From Linnemannia elongata (lineage: Eukaryota; Mortierellomycota; Mortierellomycetes; Mortierellales; Mortierellaceae), in contig JAXBDG010000012.1 in NCBI GenBank assembly GCA_036320915.1, forward strand, positions 310,001-374,000: DNA of 64,000 nucleotides. Reading direction: 5' to 3'. How positions within the stretch are numbered: position 1 is the stretch's first letter; every line of letters starts with the position of its first letter. A program made the translations under genes and the position numbers. Below are positions 55,159 through 64,000 of this stretch, piece by piece. The notes under the pieces were generated by a model that did not search any database, had not been told where the DNA came from, and saw only the letters and a list, made by a program, of their open reading frames with translations.

Positions 55159-56603
55159 GACAGGTTCTCCGCCTCTGGCTTTAGGGTCACGGTCTCGTTT
55201 AATCAAGTCTTGCACGGAGTATGTTGAGTGTCAAAGGGAACGATGTTGGCCGTTTCTTCACCCTGCCTTTTTGCTTCTCCTCAGTTCTTTTCAATGAGCT
55301 CAGCTCACTCTTCTTTTTTTTTCATACCATATTTTTTTTTCTCTCTACTATATCTCTTCATTTGTGCCTTAACTTTTGTTTTTTCTTTGCTACGCCAGCC
55401 TCTTTTCTACCATTGAGCAGTATGCTCACTTGTTGTCTTCTCTTTTCAACGTTCCCACTCGCTGTTGCTTTCTTTCTGTTGATCAGATGCAAGAGCACAG
55501 ACTCCTCCCCCACTAGACGAAGAACAAAAAGTCGAATAAAGGACAATGTCAAGAAACAAACTGGCAAGACGACCACAGCTTTTATGTTTGTCGGTCCTCT
55601 TTTCAATCAATTTTCGCACGTACACTTCTATTCTTTACCTGTCCAAGAATACATCAGACGAAATAGGTTGGGACGTGAGCAAAACAAAAAAAACAAAAAA
55701 CAAAGGAGGGTGTGGAAGTGACAATGGGCACGGACTATAGACAAACGAAGGAACATGATAGCCGTAACGGATGAGGGCGAGTGGTTCTTTTTTTTTTTGT
55801 ACAGTTGCACAACTCTGGGAAGGGGATCAGAAATGCAATAAAGACAGCCGTAGTGGCCCTGCTATATACATGTACAGTACGTGTTGTTTAGTGCTATGAT
55901 TCAGGAATCCACATTAATAAAGGATGTGGTTGACGAACAATATATGGATGTGGATCCAAAAGTAATAATGAAAACGTGGATCTTCCGTGGAGGTAAGCTT
56001 CAAACAAACCAGGAATCATCACGTTTTGACTTGTGAACTAGTGGACAGTAGAGAAGGGTGTGCATTCAATACATGTCTACATTGTATGGTGCGGGAGATT
56101 AATTGTTGTGAACCACAAAAAAAAATAGAAATGGCAAGGAAAAAAAAAAAAAAAAAAAAAAAGCGATCGACCAAATGTTGATGATATGTGTAACAGATGT
56201 GTTGAAAAAGAAGGAATGTATTTGACACTTGTGCCTTGAGTTGTTGCACGCCAAAGAACAAAAGTCGACAAGTTCTTGGCTTTGAGGTCTCCGTTCACCT
56301 CTTTGCTCGGGATGTGTATCCGAGTGTAGGGGGCCTGGGAGTATGGGGGGGTTTGTATGTCGATGGACTGCAATAGATGACTGCCGCGTACTTCTTTCTC
56401 ATCGTACCATTGATTTTAATACTTGATCGTTATTGATTTAGCTCCTTGTGTCTTGTGTCTGTGCTCCCTCTCTCAGGAACAAGGAAGCAAGGAACAAGAG
56501 GTGCAGGTGACTGCTTCCTCGAACTGTCGACTTTAGAAATGTGCACAGGCATTGAACAGGAAAAAGGGGACAAGGAACGAAAAGAAGGTTTTTGCCGCCC
56601 ACT

Positions 56604-56640
<37 letters not shown>

Positions 56641-57063
56641 CAGATCCATACATCCACACATCCACCCAACAGCAATCGCAATAAATAAATATGGAAGTGA
56701 GAGTGAGAGAGAGAGATCAGAATAGTGAGAATCTCGCTTCGATTGAATGATTGGCTTGGGTCTTTTTTTCTTTTTTCCCTCCTCTTCCCCTCACTCCACC
56801 CTATTCACCCCACTTTCTTTTCTTGTCTTTTCTTTTTTTGTCTTTCTTGGCGATCGTCTATCTAACAACCAACAAATGTAATAAATACCAACTCCCTTCT
56901 CTCCTTCTCACTATTTCTTCTCTTCTGATTTCTTCTCTTCTGATCGCTTCTCTTTTCTCGGTCTCTTCTCGTTCTCGTCCTCTTTTCTTCCAATCTCGTT
57001 ATCTTTCCTCTCCTTCTTTCTACTTACCCACAACAACAACAGCAACAACAACGATACACCCTT
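55159..57063. other. Intergenic, no gene seen
   Basis: T-rich 3' flank of the 51674 gene, an A run of about 22 at 56140-56162, (GA)n at 56606-56634, and a CT-rich leader with CAACAACAGCAAC just before 57064. Confidence 0.5.
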
Positions 57064-58253
57064 ATGACGATATCAGAAATCATTGCAGAAGCAATGTTCA
57101 AACCCTCCAATTCCTCCCCTTCCAAAAAACCTGTCACCCAATCTCGTCAACAACAGCTCCAACAACAACAATACCCTCGGTCCAGCAGAATCTGCTGCCT
57201 CAGCCTCCACGACACCAATAAGATCCGCCTTATCAACGCACCTCTATCTCTCATCAGCCCCCTTCGCCTGGCAATCTTCGAGACTTGGAACCAACCCATC
57301 CAACAAGAAACCAGTCTACCGCAGTGCGATGGACATGAGTTCAAACTCAAGGGGAAACCATGGAGCTCTGGAAAAAAAGGACCACTCTTGGACTCAACCA
57401 ACTTGATCCTTGCCATGTTAATGGTGCTGGAAATAAGAGGGTGGTCATTGATCATGGCCTCGAATGTGAGTCACCTCCGAGATGAAAAGGACTCGTTATT
57501 CTTTGAATGGGTGGGACCGAAGGGATTGTTGTCATCGCAGGAGAGAGATATGGACGAGTTGACACTTATAGACGCATCTGAATATCGGATCGACGAAAGG
57601 GAGGAGGCGAAAGGAAAGTGGGAGGGAGATGTAGAAGGGGAGGTTGAGTTATTTACAGTTGAGTTACGTGGATATGATATAATCCGTGTGACTGGGGCAC
57701 CTGTTGCTGTTCTCACAGCTCTTCGCCTTGCCATCCTCAGACACTGGACACAAGGGTACGTTTATTTGTTTCTAGAGTTTGTACTTGCCCTAATATACAG
57801 ACACACAGCATATGCCTAGCAAGGTGATATCCCTCATGTCGCTAACGTTTTATTTATTCTCTGTCTATCTTGCTTCCATTTAGAATTGAGAAGGAGGATG
57901 CAAAGAAAGGAGCATACGAGTTCAGGATGACAGGATTCCCGTTTCGGACATGGGGGTCAGAGACCAGCATCGAGAGGTCGATGATGTTGATCCAGACACT
58001 AGAGAATATGCGATTACATGGGTTCGAGCTATGCAGTTTGATGGATCTGGACGTTGTTGGCAAGGGAAAGCAGGAGAGGCATGAAAAGCAGCAAAAGAAG
58101 GAGAAGAAAGACGGGAGGGATAAGCAAATTGTGGATTCTTGGGTTCTCCGACGAGGTAGCAGTGGTCGGCGGAAAGATGAGCTTAGGCAGAGCAGACTGG
58201 GAGATGATAGTCGTGGAGAAGACGAGCGGGATGGATGGGTTGTCCAGCTGTAG
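57064..58253 (+). CDS. Two-module protein, tandem paralogue 1 (353 aa)
   Basis: Model: join(57064..57755, 57884..58253), donor GTACGT, acceptor TTTAG, phase 2. After a Gln-rich N-tail, a ~105-residue module (about 42-150) reads RICCLSLHDTNKIRLINAP, then HEFKLKGKPW, then RGWSLIMASNVS and DSLFFEW. A second copy (about 195-300) reads LFTVELRGYDIIRVTGAP, then YEFRMTGFPF, then HGFELCSLMDL and a WVLRR end. The intron falls inside the second module. An acidic/basic linker joins the modules and the C-terminus is highly charged. The next gene has the same architecture and intron. The family is unknown to me. No signal peptide, membrane segment or catalytic motif is evident. Confidence 0.8.
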
Positions 58254-58862
58254 TTGTCTAGAAAAATAAATATTTAGTCATCTCATTTTTACGTTTCTCG
58301 AATTGATACACCGTAGTTGTGAGATACTACACCAGGTCTAAGTCTAGGCTAGGCCTAGGGAGTTCGAGGGAATGATTGATCTGATACAAGTGGAGTCGTC
58401 TATTGTAGTTGTTGTTGCTGCACAGTAATATACGTCTCCTTTAGTAACTCTGATGTGGAAGTGGGTGTGATTCTTCTTATGTCTTGGCATTCACCTCCAA
58501 TCGACTTTTTTCAAACATGTTCGAGATCTCCTCTCTTCTCTCTTTCCTCTTTCTCCTCCCTTCAGCGCTCTCTCTTTTGCGCGTCGGACAATTATTCTTT
58601 TGATTTTGTCGACTTTGGCTTAGAATTTCCTTTTCCGGCACAATTGACCCCCCTTTGCATTCTCTTGGAGCTGTTGCCATTTATTCATCTATCCAAATCC
58701 ACTGAAAGAAATGATACAAATACCCAGCTTTCTTCCTCGAAAAATTACCGAACTTACTCCTCACAAGCAACTACAAACAACACCTTAAAAGCAATAACAA
58801 GAACAATACTCAATTGTAAAACGCATCCTTCAATTCTATCACACAACCAACAAAAAAAAACC

Positions 58863-59911
58863 ATGTCTTCCTACAACGAGAAACTTCCCGCCTACACCTC
58901 AGAGCCCTTTACGCCACCAACATTCATCCGCCCAAAAGCAAGCAAGATCTGTTGCATTACCCTCCGCGACACCGACAGACTCCTACTCATCAACACACCG
59001 ATGCAAGTTATTCGCTCCATCCGGCTTTCGATCCTCGAGTCATGGTACAAGCCCATCCAGTCCGAGGGCGAGTACTATGGTGGCTACGAGTTCAAGGTCA
59101 AGGGCAACCCCTGGAGAGGGTTCCGCGCCGAAACGGTCCATTCCCGGAAGCTGGTCCTGGGGATCTTGAGACGGATGGCGTTTTTGGGCTGGAAGTTGAT
59201 CCAGGCTTCGGATGTTACCAAAAGCCGGTGTGAGATGGATTCGCTTTTCTTTGAGTTCAACGGTGATGAAGGAGAGGAAGAGGAGAGTGAGGATGTCGAG
59301 AGGGAGGGCGTTGTGGTGGATGGAGAGAGAGGAGGGATCAAGTTGGAGGTTGACCAAGATACTGGCGTGGAGATGTTTGCGTTGAGTTTTGAGTGGTGGG
59401 ACCGTCTTCGCGTCATCGAGGGCTCGCCTGAGAACATTGCTGCCATCAAGGATGCTCTTCAGACTGTTTGGACCAAAGGGTACACCATTTTCTCTGCTTT
59501 TCACACGATGAACAAGCGGAAATGTCAATTGCTTTCCTTGTCACCCTTTTAACGAACCAACAACGTCCTCCTTTTTTTTATGTCACTCCTATTAGAATTC
59601 AATTGGAGAAGGACTATGCGGGTTCATACGAGTTCAAGTTGGGGGGATCACCATTCAACCCTTGGAAGTGGGACTCGATCGAGGCGAGGATGATGTTTAT
59701 CCAGATCCTGGCCAATCTCAAGTCACAGGGGTTCTCATTGTATGCGTCGATTGACATTAGCCCCAACCAGCAAGACGAGAAGATCGAGTCGTGGTTCTTT
59801 AAGCGGGACAACAACAACAAGGTCAGGAAGGAGGGAACTGAGATGCAAGCAGCACGTCAATTGACCCGTGGGGGTAATGACAAGAAGAGTGGTGTCTTTG
59901 TTGACTTTTGA
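58863..59911 (+). CDS. Two-module protein, tandem paralogue 2 (310 aa)
   Basis: Model: join(58863..59479, 59596..59911), donor GTACAC, acceptor TTAG, phase 2, the same position as in the gene upstream. Module 1 spans residues 28-132 (KICCITLRDTDRLLLINTP, YEFKVKGNPW, LGWKLIQASDV, DSLFFEF). Module 2 spans 170-276 (FALSFEWWDRLRVIEGSP, YEFKLGGSPF, QGFSLYASIDI, ESWFFKR). A Glu/Val/Gly-rich linker lies between them. Two gene copies plus two modules per protein show two rounds of duplication. Intergenic distance to the upstream paralogue is about 600 bases, same strand. The start follows an AACAAAAAAAAACC leader. Function unknown. Confidence 0.82.
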
Positions 59912-60151
59912 GATTTTTTTTTTTTTTTTTTTTCATTGTAGCATAAAAAAAAGGGACGCAATAGCATTTTCTAGTAGACTTTTTTTGTATTACCAACGAA
60001 TAAATAACAACACATGAACAAGGTCATCATGCAGCATTCGTGCAGCACATTCAGGAAGGAGGGCACTAAAGTGAGAACAGAGAACCAATTGAGTTGGTTT
60101 CTTAATATTTCAGAGAACATAGCTACCCTATACCATTGTCAATGAAGGCCC

Positions 60152-61028
60152 TCAAGGTTCGATCATGCTAAAAGGGTGATAGGCATCATACTGGCCCTTC
60201 CAAGCATCCAATCCCTTCATAGTATTCTCCAACTTCTTCAGAGGACTATTGACATCAAACTTCACACCCATCCCCTCTAGGACCCTGATCCAGTTCAACA
60301 ACACAAGGTCCGGATACGACAACTTATCTCCAAAGTAGTATCCATTGTTCCCGTTCCTGTTGAGCCAGCGTTCATGCGTGGCAATGAACTGAGGCAGGGT
60401 CTTGGACATGAATTCCGAGGCCGGGTCAGCGATGACCTGTTGAATGGGCGTGGTGCTACTGAAACAGGGGGTGTAGAGTTCCAAATAGATGTTGAGGGCG
60501 ACCGATCTACGGACAGCGGCTTCCTGTGGGGTTGTTCCGAGGAGACCAAACTTTTCGGCCAGGTATTGCTACAACAAAAGGAAAAAAAGGGAAGAGTTAT
60601 TAGGAGACGAGATAATGAGTGAATAGTGTAATAGACTACAAGATGACAAGATGATAGGTCTGTTGAGAAGGGAGGATAGTTACCTCGATAGCAAGTGTCT
60701 CTCCCAATTCAAAGGTCGATCCGTCAGGCAATGTCTCGATCAGAACGGGAACATGGCCAAAGGGGTAGAGGGAACGGTCGTTCGCAACAGAGTCCAGGGC
60801 AACAAACTCGTTTGTGTACTCTTGGCCTGTGAGGTGAAGCAAAACTCGAACGAGGCCTATGTTTTAAAATACAAAAAAAGAGACAGCGATGAGTACATAT
60901 GATTGATTGAAACAAGGCTCACGGATAGCGAAAGTGTTCTTTGAGTATTTACCGGCACGGCCCATGAGGTTCATGTACTTGACGACAAAGGTCGACTTGG
61001 CAGTGGTGGACGTGTTATGAGAAGTCAT
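60152..61028 (-). CDS. Glutathione S-transferase, with an apparent frameshift
   Basis: Model: complement(join(60152..60567, 60684..60856, 60953..61028)); phases 1 and 0. The N-terminal thioredoxin-like domain has YMNLMGRAGLVRVLLHLTG, FGHVPVL and then the GSH-site-like DGSTFELGETLAIEQYLAEK; GST proteins of the sigma-like type conjugate glutathione to electrophiles in the cytosol. The C-terminal helical domain reads FIATHERWLNRNG then GDKLSYPDLVLLNW, the usual N-capping SYxD motif, and ends MIEP. At about 60541-60540 one base is missing between GGTCTC and TCGGAAC relative to the continuous coding sense, so the frame shifts right after QYLAEKFGL. Everything else, including splice sites, is intact. 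This is either a sequencing error or a very recent lesion. Confidence 0.8.
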
Positions 61029-61202
61029 TTTGTAACTTAGGAGGGAAGTGTGTGTTTAAAAAAAAGAGGAGAGTGGAGATGAAAAAAAAAAGAATGGAGG
61101 GAGGGTATTTATGCGAGATCGAAGGTGGAAGTGAAGGTCCATGCGGCGAGAAGGACTTTTTGGTGGGGAAGAAGGTCAATTGGCTTTGTCTGTTTATTAT
61201 GC

Positions 61203-61374
61203 GGCCAATGGCGACGCTGTGATACCCAACCACCTCTGGAGTGAGTGACGCAGTCACACTCTCCAGAGGGGCTGGGCGAAAATCTCACCTTCACCCTTGA
61301 AGCATCGTTAGTGTCAACATTTCCTAAAAAGGATAGAGGGTTTACATGGGCGTAGAAGTCTAAAATAAACAGTG
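61203..61374. repeat. 172-bp perfect inverted repeat, left arm
   Basis: Exact reverse complement of 61636-61807, with 261 bases between the arms. It starts GGCCAATGGC and ends ATAAACAGTG. Within the arm lies a smaller hairpin (CCTCTGGAG...CTCCAGAGG) around TGACGCAGTCA, which resembles an AP-1-like site, and a CCAAT box. The arm lies 175-346 bases upstream of the GST start, in its promoter region. Confidence 0.93.
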
Positions 61375-61635
61375 GTTCTGCGCAAAAAACAACAACAAAA
61401 AGATGACAATCAGCTCCTGTTCCTGCTACTGATGAAGGTACACCCGACGATGGAGCTTGGGTGGGTATGGGCTGCTATACCTCTGATGTCCGCTCTCTGT
61501 CATGGTGCAGTCGTGGTCCACAGCGTCGCAGGATGGGTATAAGACAAGAGACGGGTACGGAGAGAGTGAATGAAAGAGAATTGCGCGATGTGAAATTGAG
61601 CATCTGAGGACAGAGGGTTTACACAGGCGCAGAAA

Positions 61636-61807
61636 CACTGTTTATTTTAGACTTCTACGCCCATGTAAACCCTCTATCCTTTTTAGGAAATGTTGACACT
61701 AACGATGCTTCAAGGGTGAAGGTGAGATTTTCGCCCAGCCCCTCTGGAGAGTGTGACTGCGTCACTCACTCCAGAGGTGGTTGGGTATCACAGCGTCGCC
61801 AATGGCC
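61636..61807. repeat. 172-bp perfect inverted repeat, right arm
   Basis: Mirror of 61203-61374. Just outside it (61613-61635) is a diverged copy of the motif GAGGGTTTACAxxGGCGxAGAA that also occurs inside each arm, so the structure is itself built on an older repeat. Confidence 0.93.
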
Positions 61808-62371
61808 AATGGATATGGTGGCAATTTCAAATAAACAAAACAAGCAGGCAAGTCTTCATTAGACGGCGCGTACTTGATCTCGTCGATGAGCAGGGAGGAT
61901 GAAGCTGCGCACCACGCCGGGTTTCTTGGGTGAGTGTACAAAGTGAGTACCAGAGTAAGAGTAGGGGGAGAAAGGAGGGTAGGTGGCGTTGAAGTAGAGC
62001 AGCGGATCGATCTTAGAAGGGACTATAAGTAGTTTGGTAAGTAGGTAAGTAGGTAAGTAGGCAGTAGGTAATTGGTAGGGTGGACACGAAGAGAAAGGGC
62101 ATTAATTGAAGATTCTCGTAGTAGGATGGGTGGGTGTCGATATCACTCCTCTTTGGTAGACTATAGTGAATAGGATAACGTGCGTGTGTATGTGCCCCTA
62201 TCCTGTGTGGAAAAAGAAAGGAAAACATATGGGAAGCGAGCAAGACAGTTCAGTACGTTGTCCGTTTCATAGTCATTTAAGCAAGACGTGTGTCGAGTCG
62301 AATCGACACTGTCTTTTTCTTCCCCTTGTTTCTGTTTGCGTGTTTTTGATTGTGTGTGTGTGTGTGCGTGT

Positions 62372-62414
<43 letters not shown>

Positions 62415-63098
62415 CGTATGTGTGTGTCCTTTTTCTTTTTCAAACTCAAACTACAGAGTACAGACAAAGAAGCACCCTCTTCTTGCTTCTATCGTCTCTT
62501 CCCCTGTCTCTCTCTCTCTCTCCCTCTCCCACTCTCACTTTCCCAATCCTTCTTCTTCTCCCATCATCTTTCACTTTCTCGCCCTCCTTCTACTTCCACC
62601 TCTTCCTCTTCCTCTTATATTCATCAAACCCTCTCAGCCACACACTTGTCCATCTTTCCATCCCCTCCCTTCCTCGACACCTTCGACACCTTCAACACTC
62701 AAACACTGACATTCATACACTCACATAGATAGACAGACTCAGCGCACACAGAGTACACGGGGCACACGCAAGACACAACACACAAGATCAACCTACCATC
62801 CTCCTCCTCCACAGCCAACACTCTCAACTCCTCCCATCTCTGGATCGTGTTCTCCCTGTGAGCCGGCGTCTCTCTCTCTCTTTCTCCCTCTCTCTCTCTC
62901 ACTCTCTCTTCTTTTCATCTCCTGCCCACCCCATCACAAACAGCTAGCCCATGGACCACGCTCCTCCTCGGTAGTTGATTCGATCAAACGACACTCCTCC
63001 CGCCCACCCGATCGACCTGCTTTCATCGCCAAAACATACCCTAGTCACTTCACTCACAAGGGCACTAGGACACATCAACACCACCTTTAAAACGTCCA
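61808..63098. other. Intergenic and MED12 leader
   Basis: GTAAGTAG repeats at 62036-62062, (GT)n at 62349-62378 followed by (GA)n at 62381-62411, then a long CT-rich leader with CA-rich sequence upstream of 63099. No other gene seen. Confidence 0.5.
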
Positions 63099-64000
63099 AT
63101 GTCCAAGTTCCCAGGTAAGCTCTAGCGCGAAAGAATGATCACCCCATGCGAGTGAATCGAATCCATTGAAACAGCCCACCCAAACCTTGCCTGTTCTTCG
63201 ACGAACTATGGTTAACAATTTTCTTTACTTGCACGGTAGGCCATACAAACCACCCGCGCGGTGCCTTTCCGCAATACCCACCAGGATCAGGACCGGGACA
63301 GGGACAGGGAGGACAGAGTGGACAAATCAACAACGGACTCGGACAAGGCCCACCAATGCCTGGTCGGATGGGTTTCAATACCGGTCGCGTCACTGGTCCA
63401 CCGTCAATGGGGTATCACTCAGGAAACCAAGGCCAAGGGGGCTATTCTGGAGCCTTTACTACGTCCTCGGGAATGCCATACAACAACAATATGGGCAACA
63501 ACAACATGAACATGAACAACAACAACCTCAACGCCACCAACAATTCACAGATGCCCTACGGACACGCATCTCAGGTCTCCACACCAACCCACTCACCCTA
63601 TGCGTCCTCACCTTCGTCATCGGCACATCCAAATTCAGGCAAGAGCCAGTCCTCTCTGCCCTTGCGGCGGTATATTTTACTACCACCTCCGAGGAAGCGC
63701 AAACTGCACAAGACCAGCGATCTGGGTATGACTGCGATGGACTAGTTGGAAAATGACATATGCGCGCGACTCTTAGTTCGTACCTGGAAATCATCACTAA
63801 CTTAATTCGTTCTATTCATCTTTTGCGATTGATATACCATAGGATTTCCTGGGGTGTTTCCACAAAAACCAGGCCAGGACGAGGATCAGATGACTCATAG
63901 CAACGTGAAAACGGGATACATCGACAAAGGGATTATTCAGGTAACCGACTATCCCCTACCTGGCAAAGAGGCATTCCCTGGCAACTAGAAGGATCAATGC
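63099..64000 (+). CDS. MED12: Mediator subunit 12 (MED12/SRB8), 5' part, runs off the window
   Basis: Model in this window: join(63099..63114, 63240..63725, 63843..63940), continuing beyond. Exon 1 encodes only MSKFP plus one base (GTAAGC donor). Exon 2 encodes a Gly/Gln/Asn/Pro/Met-rich disordered N-tail ending in a basic RRYILLPPPRKRKLHK. Exon 3 has the family-defining MED12 N-terminal signature: PGVFPQKPGQDEDQMTHSNV followed by KTGYIDKGIIQ. MED12 belongs to the Mediator CDK8 kinase module and activates CDK8-cyclin C, tuning RNA polymerase II transcription. The last visible exon ends at CAG before GTAACC (63941); reading through instead meets a stop about 45 bases later, so an intron is preferred. 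All introns have AG acceptors and the phases are consistent (1, 1, 0). Confidence 0.82.

Noticed and set aside
62349..62411. Possible telomere-like or CRISPR-like array
   Set aside because: Plain (GT)n and (GA)n microsatellites without spacers or telomeric units.

Overview
This window is eukaryotic and most probably from a fungus. Small GT-AG introns interrupt many genes, the 5' leaders are long and pyrimidine-rich, coding density is moderate, and the recognisable genes are fungal (APC/YAT amino-acid permease, RGS protein, MED12, Sec18/NSF, glutathione S-transferase). Intron style and protein families suggest an early-diverging fungus such as Mortierellomycota. That placement is an inference, because no rRNA or other marker gene lies in the window. 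I saw no tRNA, rRNA or CRISPR array.

The dominant structure is a composite inverted duplication covering the first ~50.7 kb. Read inward from each side: arm A (1-3610 and, inverted, ~47330-50675), arm B (~24410-27985 and, inverted, ~43200-46775), and a ~0.5 kb unit R in three copies (28029-28549 +, 42765-43145 -, 46790-47312 -). The arms enclose a ~14 kb unique centre (28.55-42.76 kb). The left side carries an extra ~20.8 kb between A and B that the right side lacks. On the right, A' and B' are joined by the extra R copy. Arm A carries paralogous three-exon genes (1911-3146 + and 47787-48753 -). Arm B carries a pair of secreted beta-trefoil genes (26837-27319 + and 43864-44346 -) whose coding differences are almost all amino-acid changing.

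The extra 20.8 kb on the left is rich in mobile-element remains: a 5'-truncated Ty3/gypsy pol with an LTR fused to it, an 89-bp hAT-like MITE inside that pol, two solo LTRs with perfect 5-bp target duplications (one inside a broken pogo/CENP-B-type transposase), and several decayed gene fragments. Three apparently intact genes sit among them: an orphan protein (6089-7528), a large FG-GAP/cyanovirin-like protein (13113-15266) and an amino-acid permease (21045-22730). The unique centre holds a ~1790-residue RGS protein, a single upstream exon that could be its 5' end, ~2.5 kb of low-complexity DNA, and a Sec18/NSF pseudogene that has lost its ATPase core.

The right flank (51-64 kb) looks like ordinary genome. 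It holds a third, very long member of the three-exon family with a Gly-Ser repeat tail, two tandem paralogues built from a duplicated ~105-residue module, a GST gene with an apparent 1-base frameshift and a 172-bp perfect inverted repeat upstream, and the 5' end of MED12, which runs off the window.

Gene models were built by hand from reading frames, splice consensus and intron phase. No alignments or database searches were run, so family names rest on motifs I could read.
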